Source: Mucilaginibacter sp. (GTDB lineage: Bacteria > Bacteroidota > Bacteroidia > Sphingobacteriales > Sphingobacteriaceae). Taken from it: a stretch of 53,702 bases of DNA. The notes under the pieces are model-generated. The model saw only the letters and a program-made list of their open reading frames with translations. It did no database searches and had not been told where the DNA came from. The position numbers and the translations under genes are program-made. Of the stretch, positions 8,315-15,585 are shown piece by piece. How positions within the stretch are numbered: position 1 is the stretch's first letter; every line of letters starts with the position of its first letter. The DNA is taken from assembly GCA_028288125.1 (NCBI GenBank), contig JAQBOH010000184.1, positions 1-53,702 on the forward strand. Reading direction: 5' to 3'.

Positions 8315-8617
8315 CTAAAAATCCTCTTCAGGCGGCAGGTGGTCGTCGTCGTCGGGGTCTAGGATGTCGTTTTCGAGCTCGATTTGGTGGAGGTCGTTTT
8401 CGTCTTCGGCCATGTCTTCGAAATCTTCGTCGTCTACGTCCGACCAGTCATCCTGTTCTTCATCGTCAAATGAATCGCCATCGCCGGGGGATAGGAAGGT
8501 TATTGCACCTGTTCTATGCGGCGCTATATCCGACAAATTCGTGTTGCTTGTTGGAGACAACTCCAACAAGGGCGAAAGCGGGTTGTCTATAATCAGTTCG
8601 TCAAACAGCATTATCAT
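8315..8617 (-). CDS. Small acidic protein of unknown function
   Basis: A 100-residue protein I do not recognise. The first 45 residues are mixed (MIMLFDELIIDNPLSPLLELSPTS), followed by a very acidic tail from about residue 46 to the end (DSFDDEEQDDWSDVDDEDFEDMAEDEND..., ending LPPEEDF). No membrane segment or signal peptide is visible. The acidic tail is low in complexity and probably disordered. Supporting a real gene: it has an ATG start, good length, and the third-base pattern changes while Asp/Glu are kept (both GAC/GAT and GAA/GAG are used). It lies leftward between the aldo/keto reductase gene and dnaX, flanked by repeats on both sides. It could be a nucleic-acid mimic or a partner of a basic protein, but that is guesswork. 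Confidence 0.6.
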   Translation of the reverse strand: MIMLFDELIIDNPLSPLLELSPTSNTNLSDIAPHRTGAITFLSPGDGDSFDDEEQDDWSDVDDEDFEDMAEDENDLHQIELENDILDPDDDDHLPPEEDF

Positions 8618-8649
8618 GGGTTTTAAAATAAAATTCCGGGACGATTTTA

Positions 8650-8680
8650 GACTTACGAAGTTTTGAAAACTTCGTAAGTC
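8650..8680. repeat. Perfect 31-bp palindrome (15-bp arms)
   Basis: GACTTACGAAGTTTT at 8650-8664 and its exact reverse complement at 8666-8680 surround a single G. It lies just past the stop of the aldo/keto reductase gene (transcribed leftward), so it may serve as its terminator, but no T-tract follows in that direction. It could equally be a dispersed palindrome or a protein-binding site. Confidence 0.6.
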
Positions 8681-8709
8681 TCTTAAGTCTTCTCAAATGT
8701 AACAGTAAA

Positions 8710-9591
8710 TTAATCAAGAAACTTCATATCTTCTTCCGTCAATTGAATTTCGGCTGCTTTTAAATTTTCTTCAAAATGTTTTAATGATGACGTGCCGGGG
8801 ATGGGTAATATCCATGGTGAGCGGTGCAGCAGCCACGCTATGTTCGCCTGCACTTCACTGATGCCGTATTTCTTTGCTAGTTCGGCCATGCGCACATCTT
8901 TTTTCGGCATGGATAAAAACAGTGAAAAATACGGGACGAGCGGTATATCGTTTTGCTCGCAAATATCCAACACTTCTTCGCCGCCGTTGCTTTCCATGTG
9001 CCCGGCTTTGTGGGTGGTGCGCTGCGCGTGGCCGTACATATTTTCCACGGTGACTATCTCGCCCATCGTCATGGCTGTTCGCAGTTCATCACGGGTTACG
9101 TTGCTTACGCCCACATGCAATATTTTGCCTTCTTTTTGCAGTTCGAACATCGCATCCATCGACTCTTTAAACGGCGCGCCGGCACCGGCAATCGCCCGGA
9201 AATGCACAAGGGAAATTTGCTCCTGTTTAAGCGTACGCAAATTATTATCAATGCTGCTGCGCAGGTTTTCGGGGGTATTGAATGGTATCCAGCTTTTATC
9301 AGGCTTGCGCGCGCCGCCAACCTTGGTGCAGATCACCAGGTCTTTTGGATATGGATATAATGCTTCGGCTATTAAACGGTTGGTGACGTCTTCGCCGTAA
9401 TAATCAGCGGTGTCTAAAAAGTTGATGCCGCTTTTTATGGCTTGCTTTAATATTTGCAAGGCTTCGGGCCTGTTTGCGGGCTCGCCGTATATCTCGGGAC
9501 CTGTAAGGCGCATGGTGCCGTAGCCTAATCGGTTAACGGTTAATGGATGGGCGCTTTTGGCGGCTATGGTTATGGTTTTGGGGATGTTCAT
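8710..9591 (-). CDS. Aldo/keto reductase family oxidoreductase
   Basis: A 293-residue NADPH-dependent aldo/keto reductase, cytosolic. Family signatures are seen in order: GYGTMRLTG near residue 24, GINFLDTADYYGED (catalytic Asp and Tyr) around 55-68, VICTKVGG (catalytic Lys) around 86-92, LVHFRA in the position of the usual LxxH segment, and GVSN around 137. The C-terminus has ILPIPGTSSLKHFEEN, the NADPH-binding region. It begins MNIPKTITIAAKSAHPLTVNRLG. No pathway neighbours point to a substrate. The gene stands alone leftward, between the repeat patchwork at 9.6-10.2 kb and the 8650 palindrome. Sure of family, not of substrate. Confidence 0.92.
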   Translation of the reverse strand: MNIPKTITIAAKSAHPLTVNRLGYGTMRLTGPEIYGEPANRPEALQILKQAIKSGINFLDTADYYGEDVTNRLIAEALYPYPKDLVICTKVGGARKPDKSWIPFNTPENLRSSIDNNLRTLKQEQISLVHFRAIAGAGAPFKESMDAMFELQKEGKILHVGVSNVTRDELRTAMTMGEIVTVENMYGHAQRTTHKAGHMESNGGEEVLDICEQNDIPLVPYFSLFLSMPKKDVRMAELAKKYGISEVQANIAWLLHRSPWILPIPGTSSLKHFEENLKAAEIQLTEEDMKFLD

Positions 9592-9685
9592 GGTGTTTTT
9601 ATAGTTAGAGAAGGCGAAATTAAAGATTGTTTGCCGATTATGCAGTAGTGAAATATCATGAGTAAGTTATAATTTGGTTATATTA

Positions 9686-9780
9686 ACTAATCAAGGATTT
9701 TTGCGCCAGGGATAGCAGCGGATACCGGCATTGTGGCTATGCCCGTGCAGTATGAGCGGATAGCCCGCCCGGGCGCCCAA
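9686..9780. repeat. Structured GC-rich intergenic element, probably a dispersed repeat
   Basis: A GC-rich block in otherwise AT-rich spacer. GCGCC near its left end pairs with GGCGC near its right end; GGCAT...ATGCC forms an internal hairpin; AGCGGATA occurs twice as a direct repeat. No convincing ORF spans it. From memory, blocks resembling 'aaggatttttgcgccagggatagcagcgg' recur near gene ends in Bacteroidota, so I call it a probable dispersed element; a structured RNA is possible. It starts about 95 bp upstream of the aldo/keto reductase start. Confidence 0.4.
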
Positions 9781-9790
9781 GTTAAAGTAG

Positions 9791-9823
9791 CAGTTGGTAG
9801 TTGCAGTTGACAGTTGCAGTTGG
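9791..9823. repeat. CAGTTG-type tandem repeat, 13-bp (7+6) period
   Basis: Units CAGTTGG TAGTTG, CAGTTGA CAGTTG, CAGTTGG follow each other. This is related in sequence to the GTTGTAAGTT heptads at 22026, 33664 and 49803. Confidence 0.5.
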
Positions 9824-9862
9824 CAGCATTAGCGTTGGTGTCGCGGGTATATTTACCCACCC

Positions 9863-9928
9863 TCCCGATAGCTATCGGGACATCGCTACGCTTGACCACC
9901 CTCTCTTTTTGCAGGCAAAATAGAGGGT
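9863..9928. repeat. Two adjacent palindromes in the gene-free region before rpsF
   Basis: TCCCGATAGCTATCGGGA at 9863-9880 is a perfect 18-bp palindrome. At 9898-9928, ACCCTCT-C-TTTTTGC pairs with GCAAAA-T-AGAGGGT to form a long hairpin. The stretch 9929-10185 that follows holds no gene I can support: it is strongly pyrimidine/CA-biased on the plus strand, and its ORF looks like a composition artefact. Confidence 0.55.
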
Positions 9929-10185
9929 TGGGGAATATTATGCGCTTCGCTCAATTTATTATCCTTACCCTCTTACCCCTTCTCATTCTATTCCTCATTC
10001 TCACCCTGATCATAACCATAACTACAACCATAATCGTAAACACACCAGTTCTCATTCATAACATGCCTATAATGATACCTATACCCACACACCATCTTAT
10101 CCATAGTATATTCTACCCTTGCCCTCGCTACAACCGCTTAGTCAAAACAAATATCATTCTCAGTATAAATGAACTCAATTTACTG

Positions 10186-10216
10186 TTTGATAATAACAAA
10201 AATCTCCCTATATTTG
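10186..10216 (+). promoter_or_regulatory. Bacteroidota-type promoter of the rpsF operon
   Basis: TTTG at 10186-10189, 19 bp, then TATATTTG at 10209-10216. This is a full match to the Bacteroidota sigma-A consensus (TTTG, 19-21 bp, TAnnTTTG). Transcription should begin near 10223, leaving a short leader of about 38 nt. The leader starts with a small CCCG/CGGG stem (10221-10234), which might be bound by S6:S18 but is too short to claim. Confidence 0.8.
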
Positions 10217-10260
10217 CAGCCCCGTAATAGCGGGTAAATAATTAAAAATCAAGTATAACA

Positions 10261-10629
10261 ATGCAACAGTACGAAATCGTGATCGTTCTAACCCCGTTGT
10301 TATCAGTTGAAACTGATAAGGAGGCTATAGCTAAATACAGCAAATTCATTACTGATAACGGAGCCGAAATTGTCCAGGAGGATAATTGGGGTTTGAGAAA
10401 ACTTGCGTACCCTATTCAAAAGAAAACTACAGGGTACTATCACTTAACTGAATTTAAGGCTCCGGGTGAATTAATTAACAAACTGGAGATTGAATTAAGG
10501 CGCGATGAGCGCGTTTTGCGTTTCCTCACTATCTCGCTGGATAAACATGCCATCGCGTATAATGAGAAAAAACGCAGCGGCGCATTCAACCAAAAGAAAC
10601 CAGTTAAAACAGAGGAGGCTGCAAGCTAA
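10261..10629 (+). CDS. rpsF: 30S ribosomal protein bS6
   Basis: A 122-residue small-subunit protein that binds 16S rRNA together with bS18. It begins [17 protein letters not shown], with the usual alpha/beta ferredoxin-like pattern, then [23 protein letters not shown] and [15 protein letters not shown], the standard S6 segments. The C-terminal tail is Lys-rich and disordered ([20 protein letters not shown]). The stop codon overlaps the rpsR start (TAATG), which implies translational coupling. It is first in the rpsF-rpsR-rplI operon behind a strong promoter. The classical ssb or priB gene between rpsF and rpsR is absent, as is usual in this phylum. Confidence 0.98.
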   Translation: MQQYEIVIVLTPLLSVETDKEAIAKYSKFITDNGAEIVQEDNWGLRKLAYPIQKKTTGYYHLTEFKAPGELINKLEIELRRDERVLRFLTISLDKHAIAYNEKKRSGAFNQKKPVKTEEAAS

Positions 10630-10892
10630 TGGCAAACGAACAAATTAAATACGTTACCGCTCCCAAAGTGGAGGATACACGTAAAAAATACTGCCGTTTT
10701 AAAAAGAACGGTATTAAGTATATCGACTACAAAGACGCAAACTTTTTATTGAAATTCATAAACGACCAGGGTAAGGTTTTACCGCGCCGTTTAACCGGAA
10801 CTTCGTTAAAGTTTCAGCGTAAGGTGGCCCAGGCTGTTAAGCGTGCGCGCCATATCGGTTTATTGCCGTATGTTACAGATTCATTAAAATAA
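10629..10892 (+). CDS. rpsR: 30S ribosomal protein bS18
   Basis: An 87-residue ribosomal protein, partner of bS6 on the 30S platform. The core is conserved: [63 protein letters not shown], matching the bS18 consensus (the K.LPRR.TG segment and the RARHI.LLPY end). The ATG shares its A with the rpsF stop codon, so the start is fixed by coupling; an AGAGGAGG sequence just upstream is a good Shine-Dalgarno match, unusual for this phylum. Single Cys, with no zinc set. Followed 16 bp later by rplI. Confidence 0.98.
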   Translation: MANEQIKYVTAPKVEDTRKKYCRFKKNGIKYIDYKDANFLLKFINDQGKVLPRRLTGTSLKFQRKVAQAVKRARHIGLLPYVTDSLK

Positions 10893-10908
10893 TCAGGAGG
10901 CAGATATA

Positions 10909-11352
10909 ATGGAAGTTATTTTAAAACAAGACGTAAAAAACCTCGGTGATAAAGACGATGTAGTAAACGTTAAACCAGGTTATGGCCGTAATTTCCTTAT
11001 CCCAAAGGGTTATGCCATACAGGCTACTGAATCGGCCCGCAAGGTGCTGGCCGAGAACCTGAAGCAGGCGCAGTTTAAACAGGATAAGATCCGCAAGGAT
11101 GCCGATGCTATTGCCGCCCGTTTGGAAGGTGTTAAACTTTCTATAGGTGCTAAAGCCGGCGAAACAGGCAAAATATTCGGCGCTATCAATACCATTCAAA
11201 TAGCCGACGCTTTGAAAAAAGAAGGCTTTGAGGTTGACCGTCGTCGTATTACTTTTGACCAGGAACCAAAATTTGTTGGCGAGTATATTGCCAATATTAA
11301 CCTGCACAAAGAGGTGAAGGTTAGGGTTCCGTTTGAGGTGGTGGCAGAGTAA
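10909..11352 (+). CDS. rplI: 50S ribosomal protein bL9
   Basis: A 147-residue large-subunit protein with two RNA-binding domains joined by a long helix. The N-terminal signature MEVILKQDVKNLGDKDDVVNVKPGYGRNFLIPKGYA is diagnostic, followed by the charged connecting helix (ENLKQAQFKQDKIRKDADAIAARLEG) and the C-terminal domain with GKIFGAINTIQIADALKKEG. An AGGAGG sequence lies about 10 bp upstream of the ATG. It is last in the rpsF operon; a hairpin plus T-tract terminator follows at 11404-11437, nested within a 34-bp perfect inverted repeat. Confidence 0.98.
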   Translation: MEVILKQDVKNLGDKDDVVNVKPGYGRNFLIPKGYAIQATESARKVLAENLKQAQFKQDKIRKDADAIAARLEGVKLSIGAKAGETGKIFGAINTIQIADALKKEGFEVDRRRITFDQEPKFVGEYIANINLHKEVKVRVPFEVVAE

Positions 11353-11353
11353 A

Positions 11354-11500
11354 GCCCCCTCTAAATCTCCCCCGGTAGGGGAGACTTAAAATAGAAATTA
11401 ACCAAAAGTGTTTTGCGAAAGCTCAACACTTTTTTTGTGTAAGGAATTTTTTACCTTGCAGGTAAAAAGTCTCCCCTACCGGGGGAGATTTAGAGGGGGC
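11354..11500. repeat. Perfect 34-bp inverted repeat flanking the rplI terminator
   Basis: The arm 11354-11387 (starting GCCCCCTCTAAATCTCCCCC) is the exact reverse complement of 11467-11500 over all 34 bases, with a 79-bp spacer. The arms start 1 bp after the rplI stop and end 4 bp before the mtgA start. The spacer contains the terminator hairpin and a second hairpin (TTTTTACC...GGTAAAAA). Each arm is itself partly palindromic (CTCCCCC GGTA GGGGAG). From memory, CCCCCTCTAAATC-type words are common in Bacteroidota spacers. Confidence 0.8.
11404..11437 (+). terminator. Intrinsic terminator after rplI
   Basis: Stem AAAAGTGTT (11404-11412) pairs with AACACTTTT (11425-11433), loop TTGCGAAAGCTC (whose TTGC/GAAA/GCTC can extend the stem), followed by T residues to 11437. 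It ends the rpsF operon. Confidence 0.7.
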
Positions 11501-11504
11501 TTAT

Positions 11505-12200
11505 ATGATCAAAGGCGGATTACCCAGGCTGATATGGCGCATTGTTAAACTGGTGTTGATATTTTTTGTGGGCGGCAGTATTTTGGCGGTTATCCTTTTC
11601 CGGTTTGTGAACCCGCCGGTTACGCTTTTGATGATACAACGGGGGTTTGAGCGCAAAGCCGCCGGAAAGGAGTGGAAAATTGACAAACGCTGGAAAAGCT
11701 TTGACGACATTGCCGACCCGATGAAACGTGCCGCCGTAGCCGCCGAGGATCAAACTTTCCTGGAAAACCATGGGTTCGACTTCAGCGCCATTGAAAAGGC
11801 GATCAAAAAGAACGCGCATAGCAAAAAACTCATCGGCGGCAGCACCATATCACAGCAAACTGCAAAAAATGTATTCCTATGGCCGGGCAGGTCGCTTGTG
11901 CGGAAGGGTTTTGAGGCCTGGTTTACCTTCCTGATGGAAATTTTCTGGAGCAAAAAGCGCATTATGGAGGTTTACCTTAACGTGATTGAAATCGGCGACG
12001 GCATTTATGGTGTTGAAGCGGCATCACAAGCCTATTTTAATAAACCGGCATCCGACTTAACCAACCACGAAGCCGCCGCTATTGCGGTGATATTTCCCAG
12101 TCCGCTCAAATGGTCGGCTACCCATCCTACCCGGTACCTTAGGCACCGGCAATACCTGATTATGAAAAATATGCGAAGGCTGGGGCCGCTGGAGTTTTGA
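11505..12200 (+). CDS. mtgA: Monofunctional biosynthetic peptidoglycan transglycosylase
   Basis: A 231-residue GT51 glycosyltransferase that polymerises glycan strands from lipid II at the outer face of the inner membrane. One N-terminal membrane anchor is seen at about residues 14-32 (LVLIFFVGGSILAVILF). GT51 motifs are complete and in order: AAVAAEDQTFLENHGFD (catalytic Glu), GGSTISQQTAKNVFLWPGRS, RKGFEAWFTFLMEIFWSKKRIMEVYLNVIEIGDGIYGVEAAS, then the ANHEAAAIAVIFPSP-like end. No transpeptidase domain follows, and the length fits MtgA rather than class A PBPs. It starts 4 bp after the inverted repeat that ends the ribosomal operon, so its promoter, if any, must lie in that repeat. Confidence 0.96.
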   Translation: MIKGGLPRLIWRIVKLVLIFFVGGSILAVILFRFVNPPVTLLMIQRGFERKAAGKEWKIDKRWKSFDDIADPMKRAAVAAEDQTFLENHGFDFSAIEKAIKKNAHSKKLIGGSTISQQTAKNVFLWPGRSLVRKGFEAWFTFLMEIFWSKKRIMEVYLNVIEIGDGIYGVEAASQAYFNKPASDLTNHEAAAIAVIFPSPLKWSATHPTRYLRHRQYLIMKNMRRLGPLEF

Positions 12201-12267
12201 ATGGTTCATAGTCGATAGCAGTTTCCAATTTACCCAATGATGCTTCTTGAATTAACTTAAAGGGTTC

Positions 12268-12612
12268 TTATTTGGTAAATGTAGAATCAACGATTTTGCC
12301 GTTGTTGATATCCACTCTAAACCTAAATCCACACCAGTTCCATGAAATTAGTAAGCTTTCGGTTATTTCAAAGTCTATGAATGGACAGTGGCCAATTGAA
12401 TCCAATTCATTTGATTTTTCAATTTGCCACAACAGTTCACCTGAACCAGATACTGCAAAAATATTTTGATTATAAAAATTGTCTCCGAAAACATCAAGCA
12501 TAACATAAATCCTCTCATTCTGGTCAATCACTTTCATTATTGCGAAATCAAATTCCAGCGTATTCCCATTGCCAAAAACGAGTTTTCGTTCGTCGATTGT
12601 ATACTCCTTCAT
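12268..12612 (-). CDS. Hypothetical protein, beta-rich
   Basis: A 114-residue protein I do not recognise. It begins MKEYTIDERKLVFGNGNTLEFDFAIMKVIDQNERIYVMLDVFGDN and looks like a run of beta strands with turns (NGN, DQNE, SGSGE, DINNGK), including WQIEKSNELDSIGHCPFIDFEI and WNWCGFRFRVD. No signal peptide or membrane segment. Similar short beta-propeller-blade-like proteins occur alone in Bacteroidota genomes. It converges on mtgA; the local sequence is more AT-rich than its neighbours, which may point to transfer. No function proposed. Confidence 0.7.
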   Translation of the reverse strand: MKEYTIDERKLVFGNGNTLEFDFAIMKVIDQNERIYVMLDVFGDNFYNQNIFAVSGSGELLWQIEKSNELDSIGHCPFIDFEITESLLISWNWCGFRFRVDINNGKIVDSTFTK

Positions 12613-12754
12613 TCTTGCCGATACTTTAGGTTACTTTAACCACGAGTAATTGGTATATACTTTTTTGGTTTTACCTTTATAAATATATTTATAATTTCTA
12701 ATTTCACGATTAACATTCATTCACGGTTATCTTGCCAAAAACTATCTTTACAAA

Positions 12755-12907
12755 ATGAACAAAACCACCCTGTTATTTTATGCCGCCGGCCTGGCTGTTG
12801 GCGTGGGTATTGGTTTTGTGGTGCATAACCTGGCTATAGGTATGGGCGTGGGCGCCGCGCTCGGGTTAATACTGGCACGCAACCACCGCCGCAAAACCCG
12901 CGAATAA
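12755..12907 (+). CDS. Small glycine-rich membrane protein (50 aa, missed by ORF track)
   Basis: I translated this directly: MNKTTLLFYAAGLAVGVGIGFVVHNLAIGMGVGAALGLILARNHRRKTRE, 50 residues, ATG 12755 to TAA 12905-12907. It has two hydrophobic Gly/Ala-rich segments (about 6-23 and 26-41) with glycine-zipper spacing (GxxxG-like) and a basic tail, so it probably sits in the inner membrane as a hairpin, possibly as an oligomer. It lies 43 bp before the arsC stop codon on the other strand. Codon use resembles neighbouring genes (GGC, GGT, CTG). Function unknown; very short length keeps confidence moderate. Confidence 0.6.
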   Translation: MNKTTLLFYAAGLAVGVGIGFVVHNLAIGMGVGAALGLILARNHRRKTRE

Positions 12908-12950
12908 TAAAAAAAGGACGCCAGCCGGCATCGGTTCTTCCTTCCTGACT

Positions 12951-13367
12951 CTAATTACAATGTGTCTTAACAAAATCCTCTGCGTAAGCTTTTATTTCGT
13001 CACGAACTGTTCTGAATTTATCCATTACCTGTCCGGCGGTGCCGGTTGCCCTTGCGGGATCGGTAAAGTTATGATGAAAGCGTTCGGCCGTGGTTGGGAA
13101 CCATGGGCAGTTTTCTTTCGCGTTATCGCATACGGTTATCACATCATCAAAAGGAATATCCGCATACTCACCGACATTGTTTGAGGTGTGGCGGCTAATG
13201 TCGATACCGTCCTCCGCCATTACCTGTATGGCTTTGGGGTTAACGCCATGAGTTTCGATACCGGCGCTATAAATAGCGGCTTTATCGCCTGCAAAATGCC
13301 TTAAATACCCTTCGGCTATCTGGCTGCGACAGCTGTTACCGGTGCATAGTACCAAAATATTTTTCAT
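12951..13367 (-). CDS. arsC: Arsenate reductase, thioredoxin-coupled (LMW-PTP fold)
   Basis: A 138-residue cytosolic enzyme reducing arsenate to arsenite. The P-loop CTGNSCRS at 8-15 and the redox pair in [10 protein letters not shown] (about Cys80 and Cys87) are the three catalytic cysteines of the Staphylococcus aureus pI258 ArsC type; [14 protein letters not shown] and [10 protein letters not shown] are the typical middle. It is the last gene of the leftward ars operon, overlapping the acr3 stop by 4 bp (ATGA type), so they are translationally coupled: arsenate is reduced and then exported by Acr3. Very sure of family and context. Confidence 0.95.
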   Translation of the reverse strand: MKNILVLCTGNSCRSQIAEGYLRHFAGDKAAIYSAGIETHGVNPKAIQVMAEDGIDISRHTSNNVGEYADIPFDDVITVCDNAKENCPWFPTTAERFHHNFTDPARATGTAGQVMDKFRTVRDEIKAYAEDFVKTHCN

Positions 13368-14446
13368 ATATGCGTTTGAATTTTAGGCGTATAATATTTT
13401 TTTCTTAACCAAAAGACTACATTCACAAGGGCAATCAAAGCCGGCACTTCAACCAACGGCCCGATAACCCCTGCAAAGGCCTCCCCGCTATTAATACCAA
13501 ACACGCCTATCGAAACAGCAATAGCCAATTCAAAATTGTTACCCGCGGCAGTGAACGACAGCGCCGCATTTTGTGAATAATCTGCACCGAGCCAGTAACC
13601 AGCGGTAAACGTTACCATAAACATGATGATAAAATAAATGACCAGCGGGATAGCAATGCGCACCACATCAAATGGGATGTGAACGATCAAGTCACCTTTT
13701 AAGCTGAACATGGCGAGAATGGTAAATAACAACGCAATTAATGTTACCGGACTTATTTTAGGAATGAAAACTGATGTGTACCATTCGTTGCCTTTTACCT
13801 TACGTAAAATATGCCGTGTCAGGAATCCGCCTATAAAGGGCGCACCCAGGTAAATAAATACGGATTTTGCTATCTGCCCTATACCGATGTCCACCTGCAA
13901 TCCGGTCAGGCCGAAATACGGCGGCAGGATGGTTATAAATATCCAGGCAAACAGGCTGTAAAAAAGGACCTGGAAGATACTGTTAAAAGCTACCAGCCCG
14001 GCTGCGTATTCACGATTGCCATCGGCAAGTTCGTTCCAAACGATAATCATCGCAATACACCTTGCCAAACCGATCATAATTAAGCCTATCATATACGCGG
14101 GATGATCCCGAAGAAAAATAATCGATAAGGAAAACATGAGCACCGGCCCGATGATCCAGTTCATGACCAGCGACAGCGATAGAATTTTGACATTTTTGAA
14201 TACACGGCCCAATTCTTCGAACCTTACTTTAGCAAAAGGCGGATACATCATCAGGATCAAACCTATGGCAATAGGCAGGTTCGTCGTTCCGGATTGGAAG
14301 GAATTGATCAATGTTTTTGTGCCCGGTACAAAATAACCCAAAGCAACGCCCACTCCCATGGCAAGAAATATCCACAAAGTTAAGTATTGGTCTAAAAACC
14401 TTAATTTTTTTCTTTCGGACGCAGGCGTGCAATTGTTAGCACTCAT
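13364..14446 (-). CDS. acr3: ACR3-family arsenite efflux transporter
   Basis: An inner-membrane arsenite/H+ antiporter. I use the ATG at 14446 ([31 protein letters not shown]; 360 aa). The ATG at 14461 is possible; the track start at 14476 is a TTG and less likely. About ten membrane helices are visible. The key motif [19 protein letters not shown] contains the conserved metalloid-transport Cys, and the conserved Glu segment [36 protein letters not shown] is intact. It sits between arsN2 and arsC in the operon. ArsB-type transporters lack these motifs, so Acr3 is firm. Confidence 0.95.
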   Translation of the reverse strand: MSANNCTPASERKKLRFLDQYLTLWIFLAMGVGVALGYFVPGTKTLINSFQSGTTNLPIAIGLILMMYPPFAKVRFEELGRVFKNVKILSLSLVMNWIIGPVLMFSLSIIFLRDHPAYMIGLIMIGLARCIAMIIVWNELADGNREYAAGLVAFNSIFQVLFYSLFAWIFITILPPYFGLTGLQVDIGIGQIAKSVFIYLGAPFIGGFLTRHILRKVKGNEWYTSVFIPKISPVTLIALLFTILAMFSLKGDLIVHIPFDVVRIAIPLVIYFIIMFMVTFTAGYWLGADYSQNAALSFTAAGNNFELAIAVSIGVFGINSGEAFAGVIGPLVEVPALIALVNVVFWLRKKYYTPKIQTHI

Positions 14447-14531
14447 CTCTTTTTTGTACATTTTTTTAAATCCCAAACTGTCTATTACCCTCCTTATACA
14501 TAACCCTGAACTTCTCTTGCAGTATTCAGGT

Positions 14532-14957
14532 TTATATGTTCTTTTTCATGACAATAGCAGACTGAGGACAAACACGGCTAAACTCAGATGATTGCCGTAC
14601 TTCGGCAGGCACATCGGCCCTTATGATCTTCACGTAACCTTTGCTCCCGAAATAACCCGGCGCAGTTTCTGTTAATAAGTAAATTTCCGTTAATGCTTTG
14701 GAAGCAGCCAGCGCTTCTACCCGCCCGAGCAATTTGGCCGCTATTCCTCTGCCCCTGTAGTCCGCGCTCACTGCTAATGAGCGTAACAGGCCATAATTGC
14801 CGTATATCTCTAAACCTGCAACGCCGATAACTGCCGCATCTTCAATAGCTACAACGAAATTATCCAGCGTGTCCGGCAGGTCTGCAACCGGCAACTTTTC
14901 AGCGGCCAGCAAAGCGATTACCTGATCCTTATAATGTTGCGCGTGATGTGTTATCAT
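14532..14957 (-). CDS. arsN2: Arsenic-resistance GNAT acetyltransferase (ArsN2-like)
   Basis: A 141-residue GNAT N-acetyltransferase. The acetyl-CoA loop [18 protein letters not shown] is clear at about residues 68-85, after [13 protein letters not shown]; the C-terminal half has [47 protein letters not shown], which is the characteristic end of ArsN2 proteins encoded in ars operons, including the conserved SSEFSxxCPxSA. The substrate is probably an organoarsenical or a related toxin, but this is not settled for the family. It lies 10 bp downstream of the DUF6428 gene and 55 bp before the track start of acr3. Confidence 0.85.
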   Translation of the reverse strand: MITHHAQHYKDQVIALLAAEKLPVADLPDTLDNFVVAIEDAAVIGVAGLEIYGNYGLLRSLAVSADYRGRGIAAKLLGRVEALAASKALTEIYLLTETAPGYFGSKGYVKIIRADVPAEVRQSSEFSRVCPQSAIVMKKNI

Positions 14958-14967
14958 CAGGTTTGTT

Positions 14968-15537
14968 TTAGCAGCAGCCTCCGCCGGGTGTGCAGCAAGC
15001 TTCTGCCGCTATGGCCAGGTTTTTTAATTCTACTTTCGGTTTTTCGCTGGCAGCAGGCGCGCAGCATTCCTCACCTTTATCACTTGTACCACAACTTCCG
15101 CCACGACTGATGGCCTTGCACTGTACGGCATCCGGGCGCAAGTCAATAACAAGGCTTTCACTGTCAGCCGTCATTTCATTCGGGAACATTTGGCGGGTAT
15201 CAAATTCGGAATTGCCAAACTCTATTTTTACCGTTCCGTTTGGATCAAGCGGCAGCATCTTTTCTACGACCCCGACAATAGATAAAGCTTTTTTTACTTT
15301 CATGGAACGTAGTTGCTGCTGACCTTCGGGTACCCACAGCTGCACGATAATTTCTGTCCAGGCATTCATCACGCCGCCGCAATCGACGGAGGTGATGGGC
15401 GCCTGTTTGATCTCGGTGATATGATAAGCGGCATCTACAAATTTACCGTCAGCATATTGAATTAGCAGATCAAGTTCGGGGTGCTGCAATAAGGCGTCTT
15501 TAAATTTTTTCCAGGTGATGGCTTCTACTTTATTCAT
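14968..15537 (-). CDS. DUF6428 family protein with Cys-rich tail
   Basis: A 189-residue cytosolic protein resembling DUF6428, found in Bacteroidota ars operons. The N-terminal domain (about 1-135) reads MNKVEAITWKKFKDALLQHPELDLLIQYADG...VDCGGVMNAWTEIIVQLWVP. From about residue 139 the tail has eight Cys: CKAISRGGSC, EECCAPAA, EACCTPGGGCC at the extreme C-terminus. Paired Cys of this kind can bind As(III), as in ArsD and in ArsR C-termini, so a metalloid chaperone or buffer role is plausible. That is inference; no function is established. It is the second gene of the operon, with its own copy of the candidate ArsR site 15 bp before the ATG. Confidence 0.85.
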   Translation of the reverse strand: MNKVEAITWKKFKDALLQHPELDLLIQYADGKFVDAAYHITEIKQAPITSVDCGGVMNAWTEIIVQLWVPEGQQQLRSMKVKKALSIVGVVEKMLPLDPNGTVKIEFGNSEFDTRQMFPNEMTADSESLVIDLRPDAVQCKAISRGGSCGTSDKGEECCAPAASEKPKVELKNLAIAAEACCTPGGGCC

Positions 15538-15551
15538 GATCTCATTTGTTT

Positions 15552-15572
15552 ATTGCGATATTACGATTGATT
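15552..15572 (-). promoter_or_regulatory. Candidate ArsR site before the DUF6428 gene
   Basis: ATTGCGATATTACGATTGATT lies 15 bp before the DUF6428 start codon and shares ATTACGATTGATT with the site before arsR at 15920-15940. The two copies in the same operon are unlikely to be chance. This one has no good promoter box, so it may control an internal start or be a secondary operator. Confidence 0.5.
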
Positions 15573-15585
15573 GCTTCAATTTTTT

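Noticed and set aside
8251-8592. 113-aa plus-strand ORF near 8.4 kb
   Set aside because: Arg-rich shadow of the acidic protein gene and of the REP-like repeat; no plausible protein.
9814-10227. 137-aa ORF on the plus strand before rpsF
   Set aside because: It lies in pyrimidine/CA-biased sequence, is rich in Ile/Thr/Pro/Leu without domain pattern, starts in repeat DNA and overlaps the clear rpsF promoter. A composition artefact.
10217-10260. S6:S18 autoregulatory leader in the rpsF mRNA
   Set aside because: Only a 4-bp CCCG/CGGG stem is visible in about 38 nt; too little to claim the known motif.
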